DNA of 64,000 bases, taken from positions 83,827 through 147,826 of the forward strand of contig JAJUJL010000013.1 in NCBI GenBank assembly GCA_029265355.1, given 5' to 3'. Below the pieces are notes generated by a model. The model did no database searches and was not told where the DNA came from. It was given only the letters and a program-made list of their open reading frames with translations. Both the position numbers and the translations under genes were made by a program. Positions 1 through 9,600 of this stretch are shown here, one piece after another. This DNA comes from Chloroflexota bacterium (GTDB taxonomy: Bacteria; Chloroflexota; Anaerolineae; Anaerolineales; UBA4823). Each line of letters begins with the position of its first letter. Positions within the stretch are counted from its first letter, which is position 1.

Positions 1-434
1 GTGATATTGCGTTTCTTGGCCTCCTGGCGAATGATAGCTTCGTTCACCATTTGATCCAATACTTGCTGCCCGATGATCTCCGGCGATTTGAGGTTTGTGC
101 TGGCTTCTTGTATCTGTCCTGAGATGAAAGATGCCATCTCTGGGCTGCTGCCAAACACCTGGATCAGATAAATGGCGTTGTTGATCGTTTGTTGGCGCTC
201 ATAGCGCACGCGCGCCTGGAAATCGGAGGTGAGAATCTTCTCGCCATTCACCACCGCCACGGGCTGGCGTTGCTTCAGATAGAGCTCGTTGAATGCGCCG
301 TACCCGATCACCAGCACCACCAGCCCGATCACGATGATCGAAGCGATGGTCACGTAGCGGCGCTGAAGTTGTTCCCGCTGGATGCGCGCAAGATGCTTCT
401 TGGTGACCAGCGGTTGTTTAGGATTCCTAGCCAT
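1..434 (-). CDS. Membrane-anchored SurA/PrsA-like peptidyl-prolyl isomerase, N-terminal part
   Basis: The first 144 codons are present and the C-terminus lies off the left edge. The start is the ATG at 434. A basic N-terminus is followed by one hydrophobic segment at about residues 30-50 (YVTIASIIVIGLVVLVIGYG). Next comes a SurA-N-like stretch with the typical phrase PVAVVNGEKILTSDFQARVRYE, shortened here to its core VVNGEKILTSDFQ. Proteins of this build are extracytoplasmic chaperones tethered to the membrane. The catalytic parvulin domain would be outside the window, so isomerase activity is inferred. The gene follows the rpsF operon but is separated from it by a terminator. Confidence 0.7.
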   Translation of the reverse strand, partial: MARNPKQPLVTKKHLARIQREQLQRRYVTIASIIVIGLVVLVIGYGAFNELYLKQRQPVAVVNGEKILTSDFQARVRYERQQTINNAIYLIQVFGSSPEMASFISGQIQEASTNLKSPEIIGQQVLDQMVNEAIIRQEAKKRNI

Positions 435-450
435 AGATTGACCTCATAGC

Positions 451-503
451 AAAAAGACAGGGCATAGGCGCTGCCCGGTCTTCCGGTTTCGCCTCCTATG
501 CCC
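451..503 (-). terminator. Intrinsic terminator after rpsR
   Basis: On the - strand GGGCATAGG (495-503) pairs with CCTATGCCC (460-468), and a TTTTT run lies at 451-455. It sits between the rpsR stop and the next gene, so it closes the rpsF-ssb-rpsR operon. Confidence 0.75.
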
Positions 504-527
504 CGATTTGTGCAAGTGACAAACCGC

Positions 528-797
528 CTAGCGGATGACTTCACCTGTGTACTGAAGCAGCGCCAGGTGGCGGGCGCGCTTGATGGCCTGTGCGATTTCG
601 CGCTGGTGTTTGGCGCAGGTGCCCGTTTGCCGGCGTGGGCGGATCTTCCCATCTTCGGAGATGAACCGCTTCAGCAGATCGGTGTTTTTGTAATCCAGCG
701 TAACGGAATGATCGGTGCAAAACAAGCAAACACGGGGATGGGAGTAGAACCGGCGACCACCACCGCGTGCCTCGTTTTGATCAGTTTGATTGCTCAC
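528..797 (-). CDS. rpsR: 30S ribosomal protein S18
   Basis: The 89-aa protein matches S18 along its length, including [16 protein letters not shown] and the C-terminal [10 protein letters not shown] helix. In the small subunit S18 pairs with S6 on the platform. It has Cys residues at VCLFC and TGTC, which resembles a zinc-binding (C+) form. The start is GTG at 797, preceded by AGGAG at a good distance. It is the last gene of rpsF-ssb-rpsR. Confidence 0.96.
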   Translation of the reverse strand: MSNQTDQNEARGGGRRFYSHPRVCLFCTDHSVTLDYKNTDLLKRFISEDGKIRPRRQTGTCAKHQREIAQAIKRARHLALLQYTGEVIR

Positions 798-858
798 AAC
801 AATTACTCCTTGTCTGACTTAAGTGCTTCACGATCTATCGAAAAGTCACCGGAAGGGA

Positions 859-1251
859 TCAGAAGGGATATTCTTCTTCATCCTCTTCTTCCAGTTCGCT
901 TTGATGATTTGACTCGCGGCGGTCTCCAAGCATGATCATCTCACTGGCGACGATCTCTGTGGATGAATGTCGAACGCCTTCCTGGTCTTCCCATTGCCGG
1001 GATTGCAAGCGCCCTTCCACATACACTTGCTGTCCTTTGGTCAGGTACTGCTTGCATATCTCAGCCAGGCTTCCCCAGGCGACGATGTTAAACCATTCGG
1101 TTTCTGTGCGACGCTCGCCATCCGAGGTGTTCCAGGTGCGGCTGGTTGCGATGTTAAATGTGGTTACGGGACGTCCAGATGGCGTGTATCGCATTTCTGG
1201 ATCTCTTCCCAGTCGCCCGATGATCATGACCTTATTCAACCCACGGCTCAT
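859..1251 (-). CDS. ssb: Single-stranded DNA-binding protein
   Basis: The 130-aa protein begins MSRGLNKVMIIGRLGRDPE, the usual first strand of the SSB OB fold. It contains TEWFNIVAWGSLAEIC and YVEGRLQSRQWED, and it ends in an acidic tip (EEEDEEEYPF) that normally recruits partner proteins. GGAGG precedes the ATG at 1251. It lies between rpsF and rpsR, the common bacterial order. Confidence 0.96.
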   Translation of the reverse strand: MSRGLNKVMIIGRLGRDPEMRYTPSGRPVTTFNIATSRTWNTSDGERRTETEWFNIVAWGSLAEICKQYLTKGQQVYVEGRLQSRQWEDQEGVRHSSTEIVASEMIMLGDRRESNHQSELEEEDEEEYPF

Positions 1252-1320
1252 ATTTCGGCCTCCAAGAGGTAACGCACATCAAAGCTATTGCTGACGAAGG
1301 TGGTTCTTCGGAAGCGTAAA

Positions 1321-1602
1321 TTATTGGCTGATCACCGAGAAACGCAACACAGGCTCAAGAAAGCGCAGGTTGCGTTCCAAAACCGCGCAATTCGCAGGCG
1401 CCATGCTGAGGTGCATGACAACGTAGTGGCCTTCCAATTGTTTCCGGATGGGATACGCCAGCTTGCGCCTGCCCCACTGCTCGATTTTTTCGATCTTGCC
1501 GCTGGCATCGGTGATCCAGGCTTTCACGCGCTCTACAACTTCATTGAGCGCTGTATCATCCAAATCGGGATGTACGATGAAAACCAGTTCATACTCGCGC
1601 AT
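1321..1602 (-). CDS. rpsF: 30S ribosomal protein S6
   Basis: The start MREYELVFIVHPDLDD at 1602 is chosen because AAAGGAGG lies just upstream; a longer reading frame to 1656 has no such site. The 93-aa product has the S6 ferredoxin-like pattern, including WGRRKLAYPIRKQLEGHY and a C-terminal EPVLRFSV strand. S6 forms a heterodimer with S18, encoded two genes downstream. Confidence 0.95.
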   Translation of the reverse strand: MREYELVFIVHPDLDDTALNEVVERVKAWITDASGKIEKIEQWGRRKLAYPIRKQLEGHYVVMHLSMAPANCAVLERNLRFLEPVLRFSVISQ

Positions 1603-1671
1603 TATGTTCCTTGCCTCCTTTCCTCGGGATTGCCCACAGACATGGCGCTGATTCATGCTGCGAGCGGAAAG

Positions 1672-1696
1672 TTAGCCACGCGTCTTGCGTGGCTAA
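1672..1696 (-). promoter_or_regulatory. Leader hairpin of the rpsF operon
   Basis: TTAGCCACG and CGTGGCTAA form a perfect 9-bp stem around a 7-nt loop, about 70 nt before rpsF. An AT-rich -10-like TATACT lies at 1705-1710, so transcripts would start almost at the hairpin. It may be a site of S6:S18 autoregulation, but I cannot recognise the known S6:S18 motif in it. Confidence 0.4.
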
Positions 1697-1856
1697 GTGG
1701 TTATAGTATACTCTAAAGGTTATCTTTTGTGTAGGTAGTAACAATCATCTCGGCGAGGGGTTGTTGGCTGGCCGGGGCGTTGCTTGGGCGCTGGATGTTT
1801 GCGTAATGAATTGATGCTTGACGTGCAATGATAACAATCGTATATTGGAGTCAACG

Positions 1857-2339
1857 ATGATCGATCCTGAAGACTTGCGGCAGGCGATGCGGAAATGGAC
1901 CACCGGCGTAACAATTGTTTCGGCGCGGGATGGTGAAATCCAACATGGGATGACAGTCAGTTCATTCACTTCAGTTTCATTGACACCTCCACTTCTCTTA
2001 GTTTCACTCGAACAGGTGACCAAGACCCATCGGTTGGTGAGTCAGTCGGGATATTTTGGCGTCTCCCTCCTGGCGCAACACCAGAAGGAGATTTCCGACC
2101 GATTTGCAGGAAGGCACACTGAGCTTTCAAATCGTTTTGAGGGTATTCAAACATTTCAAATGGTATCCGGGGCGCCGTTGATAGCGGGTAGCCTCTCCGT
2201 GTTTGACTGCAAGACGATTTCATCGATTCCAAGCGGTACACACACCATTTTTATCGGTGAAGTGCTGGCAGCCCGGCAGTTGAGTCACCATCTGCCCTTG
2301 ATCTATTTCGATCGAGATTATCGAGAGCTGAAGCGATAA
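1857..2339 (+). CDS. Flavin reductase-like (DIM6/NTAB family) FMN-binding protein
   Basis: The 160-aa product starts at ATG 1857 behind GGAG. It matches the flavin reductase-like split-barrel domain: RKWTTGVTIVSARDG near the start, then GMTVSSFTSVSLTPPLLLVS, then YFGVSLLAQHQ. Such proteins bind FMN and reduce it for a partner oxygenase, or act as small oxidoreductases themselves. The substrate is not evident. Its stop overlaps the start of amrA (TAATG), so the two are co-transcribed. Confidence 0.85.
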   Translation: MIDPEDLRQAMRKWTTGVTIVSARDGEIQHGMTVSSFTSVSLTPPLLLVSLEQVTKTHRLVSQSGYFGVSLLAQHQKEISDRFAGRHTELSNRFEGIQTFQMVSGAPLIAGSLSVFDCKTISSIPSGTHTIFIGEVLAARQLSHHLPLIYFDRDYRELKR

Positions 2340-2914
2340 TGTCCGAAGAGAGACTGTTGAGCCAGGAAGAGAGGTCAATCCTCTTGAAGCTTGCCCGGCA
2401 AGCGATCGAATCGGCGGTCTGCGGTGGACCGCCGCCGCAGATCGATCTCAGCCAGCTCCCGGAGGCTCTGCAAGCGCCTGGTGCTTCTTTCGTGACATTG
2501 ACCAAACATGGCGAGCTGCGTGGCTGCCTGGGAACCCTGGAGGCCAGGCGACCTCTCGTGTTGGATGTGTGTGATCATGCGGTTGCGGCAGCCTTGAGTG
2601 ATTACCGCTTCCCGCCAGTTACACCTGAAGAAGTGCCTGAGCTAGAGATCGAAATCTCTCGGCTCACCCCACCGCGCGAACTAAATTATCAGCATCCCGA
2701 TGAACTGCTGAGCTCATTAGTGCCCGGCAGGGATGGTGTGGTCATTTCTGATGGGAACAACCGGGCGACATTTCTGCCGCAGGTCTGGGAAAAGATTCCC
2801 GACAAGGAACAGTTCTTGTCTTATCTGTGCCGCAAGATGGGGGCGAATGCCGGGCTGTGGAGGATGAAAAAGCTGCGAGTATTAACCTACCAGGTGGAAG
2901 AATTCCACGAGTAA
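2339..2914 (+). CDS. amrA: AMMECR1-domain protein (AmmeMemoRadiSam protein A)
   Basis: The 191-aa protein has the AMMECR1 signatures FVTLTKHGELRGCLGTLE (LRGCIG-type motif) and YRFPPVTPEEVPELEIEIS. The family often sits with a Memo-like protein and a radical SAM protein, neither of which is here. The biochemical role of bacterial members is not settled. It overlaps the flavin reductase gene by one base. Confidence 0.88.
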   Translation: MSEERLLSQEERSILLKLARQAIESAVCGGPPPQIDLSQLPEALQAPGASFVTLTKHGELRGCLGTLEARRPLVLDVCDHAVAAALSDYRFPPVTPEEVPELEIEISRLTPPRELNYQHPDELLSSLVPGRDGVVISDGNNRATFLPQVWEKIPDKEQFLSYLCRKMGANAGLWRMKKLRVLTYQVEEFHE

Positions 2915-2926
2915 CACCGTCGTTGA

Positions 2927-3193
2927 TCAAACCTGGGTGAAGTGATCGACTTTCAGGACAAACACAGTTGCCCGTTTCACGCCAGTCTCTTCGGGGGGTG
3001 CACAATTATCGCGAATGAGCTGGATGGCTTGCGCGACTTTCTCATCATCCAAACCGATCATCAATGTTGTGGAACCACGCCGCAGGAAACCGCCAGTTGA
3101 TGCAATTCGAGTGGCGCGAAAACCAGCGTCGATCAGAGCATGCGCTACATTGTCGCTATCCGAATCCCTGAGTATAGCAATGATCATTTTCAT
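2927..3193 (-). CDS. c-di-AMP receptor-like PII superfamily protein (DarA type)
   Basis: The 88-aa protein MKMIIAILRDSDSDNVAHAL has the DarA/PstA pattern: a first strand, then GFRATRIASTGGFLRRGSTT, then the GLDDEKV strand. These trimeric PII-like proteins bind cyclic di-AMP in Firmicutes; binding here is by homology only. It is the last gene of a three-gene unit, 2 bp after its paralogue. Confidence 0.82.
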   Translation of the reverse strand: MKMIIAILRDSDSDNVAHALIDAGFRATRIASTGGFLRRGSTTLMIGLDDEKVAQAIQLIRDNCAPPEETGVKRATVFVLKVDHFTQV

Positions 3194-3195
3194 GG

Positions 3196-3633
3196 TCAGA
3201 ACTCCACAAACATCTCAACAGGCAGTGTAAATATGGACGCGCCGCCGACATGCACAGGTGTGGATAGGGGGAGCGGCATTGGCGCACCCTCCAAGGGGGT
3301 AGAAATGTATTCGACCCTCTGCCGGCAGGTTGTCTGAATGATCTGGAGCGCCTGTTCCTGCTGATCTTCGGCGAGCGGTGTAAGCAGTGTAACATTGCGC
3401 CGCCCCAGAAACGCTCCCGAGCTCGCCAGGCGTAGCACTGGAATGTTGATTTTTTCCAACGCTCGGGCGGTCTTTTGATAGTCCTGCAAGTGAATGACAA
3501 CCAACATCAGGTGGGTAACCTGTTGCGCTCCTGGCGACGACCGTGCGCCAGCATGATTAGCCGCAGTATCGTTTACCCTGGCTTGTGATGCCTGGCTCAT
3601 CTGATCGCGGATATCGCCTGGCGAACGCTGCAT
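3196..3633 (-). CDS. Second DarA-like PII protein with N-terminal extension
   Basis: The 145-aa protein carries a roughly 40-residue polar N-terminal extension. A DarA-like domain follows (HLMLVVIHLQDYQKTARAL, then RLASSGAFLGRRNVTLLTPL). The ligand-loop region SSGAFLGRRNVT parallels STGGFLRRGSTT of its neighbour, so the two may form mixed trimers or sense different ligands. AGGAGG precedes the ATG. It starts only 3 bp after the glycosidase stop, indicating one operon. Confidence 0.7.
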   Translation of the reverse strand: MQRSPGDIRDQMSQASQARVNDTAANHAGARSSPGAQQVTHLMLVVIHLQDYQKTARALEKINIPVLRLASSGAFLGRRNVTLLTPLAEDQQEQALQIIQTTCRQRVEYISTPLEGAPMPLPLSTPVHVGGASIFTLPVEMFVEF

Positions 3634-3636
3634 AAT

Positions 3637-6060
3637 TTAACCTCCTGATTTCGATGTGTCATCCTGAGGAGCCTGGCTAATTGCTTCCAATGAGACCACC
3701 CTGGATGATGAGCCCTCAACCGTGGATGTTTGACCATCGGGAAATATCACCACTGTCTTGTCTTTCTGTCTCAGCACCGTCAGCCTTCGGTATTTTACCG
3801 TAAGAGGCCATGGGAAGGGATGTTTTTCCATGATGATCACTTTTTTTTCTGAGACGATCTGAATTCCCGCAGCGCGCAGAAACAGACCGAGAGGTGGAAA
3901 TCCATGAAGCATATCACGCTCGCCGAAGCCTTGCCCGCTATCGGCGTGATATGCGTTCCGAAAGCCACCAGAAATTTCCAGATTGCGGATGATGACATCC
4001 ATCAGCCGGTTCGTCAACTCAACGGCAAGGTCTTGGTTATTGTAATTTAACAAACCCAGGCCGGTGAGCGAATTCCAAAGCATGTTCACGGTCAGGCAGG
4101 CCTGGCTGTCGGCCCCGGGTGGGCGTTGTGGGCAGAGGGGGATGCCATGGGCATGCCAGTAGAGGTCGGGATTTTTTATCACGTACTCGATAATTTCCTG
4201 TGCTTCATCTTCTGCAGACATGCCTGCCCACAGCGGCAAGATGACCGTTTGATCTGGGCAGCAGAAGCCCACGCGATAGAGTGTGATGTAGTCCTGATCT
4301 GACACCCCCTGGATATCCAATTCCTCGATCGACTGGTAAACCCGGTCTCCAGTATGGGTGCCCAGGCCCAGGTGCCAACGGAACTGGTCTTCCGTAAGTC
4401 TTTCAATGCGGTGTTGTCCGGTTGTGTTTACGCCGTGGATCGTGACATTCGGCTTGGGGATTTCATCGGAATCGGCATGGATTCTGAGCAGCAGGCGAGC
4501 AGGCTGCTCGAAATGGTGGTGCAAGCTGATGATGCCTGGGCCATTTCTTTGCCCCAATTTCTCCACAGAGGGTGATTGATGGGTATCTCTATCCCAATAT
4601 TGGTATGTTGCGGCGTCCGGGTTCCAGGCAAAAGCCAGTGCGCTGCGAAGTGTGCTCGAATATTTTTCGAGCGGGGATAGGGCTTCCTGGTTACCGATCG
4701 AATTTGCTATTTGGATTAATGCTGAGCATTCGGCATACAGCATGGCGCACAGTGCAGGACTTTCCACTTTGCTGATGTCTACACCCTGTGACCAGGAGTG
4801 CCAATAAGAAAAGATCGGGTGATCCTCGAACCCGATCTGCGAGGGATGGCTGAATTCGGGTATGCCATCTTGGTCGCGATCATTTTCGGCTGAGAACCAA
4901 TAATCGACAAACTTGACCAGGCCGGGGAAGATTTCTTCCAGGAAGTTTCGATCCTGAGTGTTTTGGTAAGCCTGCCAGGCAATGCCAGCCAGCAACGGCG
5001 TTGCCAGGATACCGCTGCGCTGCCCGGCGACGCCTGGCTTCAAGTCAATGAAGCCATTTTCTGCCTGGATGTGAATAAAATTGCGTATCAGGTTTTGAAG
5101 CAAGGGCGCAGAGCCGGGGAGAAGAAATTGGGACATGTAGAGCAGATCGAGGGGGGTATAGCCACTGTGGAGCGGTGGGTGATCCAGGCCATCACCGCGC
5201 ATCGAATAGCCTTGATCTGGCTGGCGACTCTGCACGAAAGAGATGTGAGGCAGATGCGGAGAGCGGCTTTGCAACAGCGCGGTTGCGTTGCGTTGCGCCA
5301 GGGCCAGCGCAAAATCCCAATCAGCTCGGCCAGAATAAATTTCCAACTGACTCGAGTTCAGCAATTCGATGCGGGCTGTTTCGGCTTCCCAATTGTGGGA
5401 TGCCAAAGATTGGGCGAGCGTGAAGGACGCTTCAGTCCCACCCAAGGCTGCCTGGAACCATTTCAGTGTGCAGGATTCTCCGGGCAACAGCGCAAGATCC
5501 ATCGAAAGCGAGGGGAAAGGGCTGTGGCGGGCTTGGGCTCCTCCCGTCATAAAGACGACCGGGAATAAACCACCCGAGGAACCAGCCAGAACAGTTGCCG
5601 AATTGAGCACAGCCGGCGCCATTCGCTCACCTTCGATTGGAGTTAATAGCGCTGCCAGATCAAAGCGAAGCTTACGAGGAAATTTGCTCTGATTGGTGAT
5701 TAATAATCTGCCACCGAGCGATTGCGAAGTGGGAACCCAGAATTCCAATTGAACGTCTATTTCAGGAAAAGGCGCATAGTTCAGCAACAAGTAATTGGGA
5801 TAAAAGCGACGCAATTTGACAGGCGAGCTGAACTCGGAGGCATCCATCACCGATTGTTCGTTTTCAGTAAAGCGAGGCAATATGCGCATGGCGCGCGCCC
5901 GCAGACCGTAAGTGGTCTGTATAGCTAATGCGGGAGGTTCTCCCCCGCCAGCGGATAGCTCCCAGACCTGATCATCGAGGTAGCTGGTCTCGGTCAGGCG
6001 AGCATCGGCTGCCAGGGTTAATTTGAGTCCTGGGTGTAATGGAGTGTCCCAAATTCGCAT
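3637..6060 (-). CDS. Six-hairpin glycosidase family protein (GH63/amylo-glucosidase-like)
   Basis: The 807-aa protein has an N-terminal beta-rich domain (about 1-230) and then an (alpha/alpha)6-type region. The latter shows DRDQDGIPEF, QTVILPLWAGMSAEDE and TVNMLWNSLTGLGLLNY, the style of trehalase/GH63/glycogen-debranching toroids. No signal peptide is visible, so it is probably cytoplasmic. The substrate cannot be fixed from sequence. It heads an operon with the two DarA-like genes, which suggests a link between carbohydrate turnover and nucleotide signalling. Confidence 0.65.
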   Translation of the reverse strand: MRIWDTPLHPGLKLTLAADARLTETSYLDDQVWELSAGGGEPPALAIQTTYGLRARAMRILPRFTENEQSVMDASEFSSPVKLRRFYPNYLLLNYAPFPEIDVQLEFWVPTSQSLGGRLLITNQSKFPRKLRFDLAALLTPIEGERMAPAVLNSATVLAGSSGGLFPVVFMTGGAQARHSPFPSLSMDLALLPGESCTLKWFQAALGGTEASFTLAQSLASHNWEAETARIELLNSSQLEIYSGRADWDFALALAQRNATALLQSRSPHLPHISFVQSRQPDQGYSMRGDGLDHPPLHSGYTPLDLLYMSQFLLPGSAPLLQNLIRNFIHIQAENGFIDLKPGVAGQRSGILATPLLAGIAWQAYQNTQDRNFLEEIFPGLVKFVDYWFSAENDRDQDGIPEFSHPSQIGFEDHPIFSYWHSWSQGVDISKVESPALCAMLYAECSALIQIANSIGNQEALSPLEKYSSTLRSALAFAWNPDAATYQYWDRDTHQSPSVEKLGQRNGPGIISLHHHFEQPARLLLRIHADSDEIPKPNVTIHGVNTTGQHRIERLTEDQFRWHLGLGTHTGDRVYQSIEELDIQGVSDQDYITLYRVGFCCPDQTVILPLWAGMSAEDEAQEIIEYVIKNPDLYWHAHGIPLCPQRPPGADSQACLTVNMLWNSLTGLGLLNYNNQDLAVELTNRLMDVIIRNLEISGGFRNAYHADSGQGFGERDMLHGFPPLGLFLRAAGIQIVSEKKVIIMEKHPFPWPLTVKYRRLTVLRQKDKTVVIFPDGQTSTVEGSSSRVVSLEAISQAPQDDTSKSGG

Positions 6061-6143
6061 GATTACTATTTATTGTATGGCAACAACGCCCATAGGTCAA
6101 ACGCAGCGACCGATAAACTCAATCGAATGGGTGTGAAATGTGC

Positions 6144-6149
6144 TAGAAT
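6144..6149 (+). promoter_or_regulatory. Candidate extended -10 of the maoC-pbp unit
   Basis: TAGAAT is preceded by TGC (extended -10) about 48 bp before the MaoC start, in the divergent gap between two genes. No clear -35 is seen. Confidence 0.35.
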
Positions 6150-6196
6150 GTGTTCCACTACCTGAGATAAGCCCATCTCACCACGGAGGTTTTCAG

Positions 6197-6667
6197 ATGA
6201 GTCCTTTGCCGGTTACCCCTCGCGGAATGTATTTTGAAGAATTCCAACCTGGTCAGAAGGTTATCAGCGCAGCTCGCACGGTTACCGAGAGTGATATTAC
6301 TACATTTGCAGGACTTTCGGGCGACTACAACCAGATTCATGTGGACGCTGAGTACAGCAAGCACACGCCATTTGGCCAAAGAGTGGCCCATGGATTGCTT
6401 GGATTATCCATCGCTTCTGGTCTGGCAGTACAAACCGGCGTTATGGAAGGGACAATTATTGCTTTTCGCGAGATCAATGAATGGAAATTTATCAAGCCGA
6501 TCTTTATCAACGATACCATTCACGTGGAAATTGAAGTGCTGGAAACGAAAGCACTCCGGCGGATCGGAGGAGGATCGATACTCATCAGCCTGGATGTCAA
6601 GAATCAAAATGGTGAGACGGTCATGAAGGGTACCTGGTCGGCCTTGATTGCCAGCCGGCCCCAATAG
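6197..6667 (+). CDS. MaoC-like dehydratase / (R)-enoyl-CoA hydratase family protein
   Basis: The 156-aa hot-dog protein starts at ATG 6197 behind GGAGG. The hydratase-2 motif is clear: FAGLSGDYNQIHVDAEYS, with the Asp and His expected for catalysis, followed by RVAHGLLGLS. It probably hydrates a 2-enoyl-CoA or similar thioester; the substrate is unknown. Its end abuts the PBP gene. Confidence 0.85.
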   Translation: MSPLPVTPRGMYFEEFQPGQKVISAARTVTESDITTFAGLSGDYNQIHVDAEYSKHTPFGQRVAHGLLGLSIASGLAVQTGVMEGTIIAFREINEWKFIKPIFINDTIHVEIEVLETKALRRIGGGSILISLDVKNQNGETVMKGTWSALIASRPQ

Positions 6668-6683
6668 AAATCGGAGCGTGAAC

Positions 6684-9600
6684 GTGGAGGATGAGGATTC
6701 CAAGCGAAGATCTCCCGACTCAGACGGTCAGGAGGCAAGTGAAAGGTTTCGAAAACTGCTCTCGGATTTCGAAGAAACCAATCGCCAAATGGAGGAGGCT
6801 AAGAGCGGTGCAAGCCAGACGTTGCCTTTGAGCGATGCCGCTCAGGAATCCGAGATAGCCTCTGATCCAAGCAGAGGGGACGAAAGCGGGTTGCCGGGCA
6901 AAGGTCTGCCGGCTCAAGGTACGCCAGGTTACGATACATTGCCGCTTGAAAATGACCAGCCTGTATCCAGCGCACAAAACGGCTTGCAGAAGGATCAACA
7001 AACAGGGGATACCCTGGCTGATACTCAGCCAGCGCGCACGGTGAGAACTGACCAGACCAGCACACGCCCACAGATCGCGCGCCGCCCACCTCCTGAAATC
7101 GATGCCCACGGGTTTCCATTACCGCGGCGGGTTGAGCAAAACGACCCATACGCGACACGCGTCTCGCCATCTGCCTACACACCCATACGGCGCACAGCGG
7201 AAACAAGGCAGGAGACGCAAAGTCGTCCGTATTCGGGCACAGACCAGCCAGTTGGAAGAAACGCTGCTGAGCCAGCACCGGGTATGGGATACATGCCAGT
7301 CGCTTCTCCAGGTGGGGCGCAGGGGCGCAGCGCGCTTCAAAGCACCCTGGGGTGCATGCTGCGCGCAATCATCATCGGCGCTTTTGCAACTGTTTTGATC
7401 GCTTTGATCGCTGGCACTTTTATCGTCTTTCAGTATTTCCGGATTGCACGTTCACTACCGGATGTATCCCAGTTGCGTGAGAAGGCCTCCAAGTTCGAAA
7501 CCACGCGCATTCTCGATCGCAACGGCAATGTGCTTTACGAGATCGTTGATCCAAACGCCGGTCGCAGAACCTATGTGCCATTGAGCCGGATTTCGCCGTA
7601 CCTGGTGGCTGCGACGATCGCCACTGAAGATAAAGAGTTTTACAACCATCCCGGGTTTGATCTGTTGGCTATTTTTCGCGCCTTTTTACAAAATTACCAG
7701 AGCGGCGAGACGGTATCTGGCGCATCAACGATCACCCAGCAACTGGCTCGTAACCTGCTTTTTACCCCCGAAGAACGCAGTGAACAATCCTACAGCCGCA
7801 AAATTCGTGAAGCTGTGCTGGCTGCTGAACTGACGCGTATCTATAGCAAGGATGAAATCCTTGAGCTGTACCTGAATGAAAATTATTACGGCAATCTTGC
7901 TTATGGAGTGGAGGCAGCGGCAGAGACCTATTTCGGCACAACGGCCGCAAATCTCACCCTGGGACAGGCGTCTTTCTTGGCTGGTCTCCCCCAGGCGCCA
8001 GCAGTCTACGATATCTACACAGCGCGGGAGGCGACGCTAAAGCGCCAAGAAGATGTGCTGGTGTTAATGTACGAGATGTCACAGGAGAAGGGCTGCATCT
8101 ACGTGAGCAACAGCTCACAGCCGGTCTGCATGGATCCTGTTTCGACAGCCAGCGCCGCCAACGAGATGAAGACTTACCAGTTTAAATCTCCGGACATTCA
8201 AATGCGCTACCCTCATTGGGTTAACTATGTGCGAACACTGCTCGAAGCCCAGTACGATCCTCAGGAAATTTACCGGGCAGGCTTTTCGGTGTATACCACG
8301 CTCGATCCTGAGCTGCAGGATATGGCCGAGCTGATTGTAAAGAACCAGGTGCAGGCGCTGGCTGCCAACCGAGCCACTAACGGAGCGCTGATTGCTATTC
8401 GCCCTTCCACAGGTGAGATTCTGGCCATGGTTGGCTCAGCAGATTTCAATAATGAGGCGATCTCAGGCCAGGTCAACATGAGCCTCAGCCCGCGCCAGCC
8501 AGGCTCTGCGATCAAGCCGGTGACTTACCTGGCTGCTTTCGAAAAAGGATGGACTCCCGCGACGTTGATTTGGGATGTGGAAAGCGAGTTTTCGCCATCT
8601 GGTCAGCCGAACGATCCCAGCCCGCCTTATGTGCCGGTGAACTATGACGGTCGGTACCACGGACCGGTCACGGTGCGAACTGCGCTGGCAAATTCCTACA
8701 ACGTCCCTGCGGTCAAGGCGCTGGATTTTGTGCGCATCTATGATGATCCCAACACGCCTGTACAGGATGGGTTCATTGCCATGGCGCGCAAGCTTGGAAT
8801 CACCACCCTGAATCGCCCGGACTACGGTCTTTCGCTCACCCTGGGAGGGGGCGAGGTCACATTGCTGGAATTGACCAATGCATATGCAACGATGGCGAAC
8901 CAGGGCCGGCGATTGCCGCCGACAGCGATTACGCGGATAACCGACTTCAATGGGAATTTGATCTATGAATACCAAACACCGCCATTCGAACAGGTTATTC
9001 GCCCGGAACACGCTTATTTGATCTCTTCGATCCTTTCTGATAATGAGGCGCGCGCGCCAATGTTTGGGCGCAATTCTGTGCTAAATCTGCCATTCCAGGT
9101 GGCTGCCAAGACAGGCACCACCAATGATTTCCGCGATAACTGGACCCTGGGCTACACCCCCGATCTGGCGGTTGGTGTTTGGGTTGGGAACGCGGATTAC
9201 ACGCCGATGCAAAACACCACGGGATTGAGCGGGGCCGCCCCGATCTGGTCAGAGTTCATGAACCAGGCTATCCAAAAATTGACGGGAGGCAATCCCACTC
9301 CTTTCAGCCGCCCTGGCGGCATCGTCGAGCGAGTTATTTGCGAGATTTCTGGAACGGAACCCTCCCAGTGGTGCCCACGGCAGCGCACCGAGCTGTTTGC
9401 CGCAGATCAACCGCCTTTGCCGGCAAGTGAGGACTTGTGGCGAAAGGGAATTGTGGATACCTGGACCGGATTGTGGGCCTCGAACGATTGCCGTGATTTT
9501 GTGGAAGAGCGCTTTGTCCTGAATGTAACCGAACCATCTGCCAAGCGCTGGATTCGCAGAGATCCAGCCGGGCAATCCTGGGCAGAGAGCATCGGTTTTA

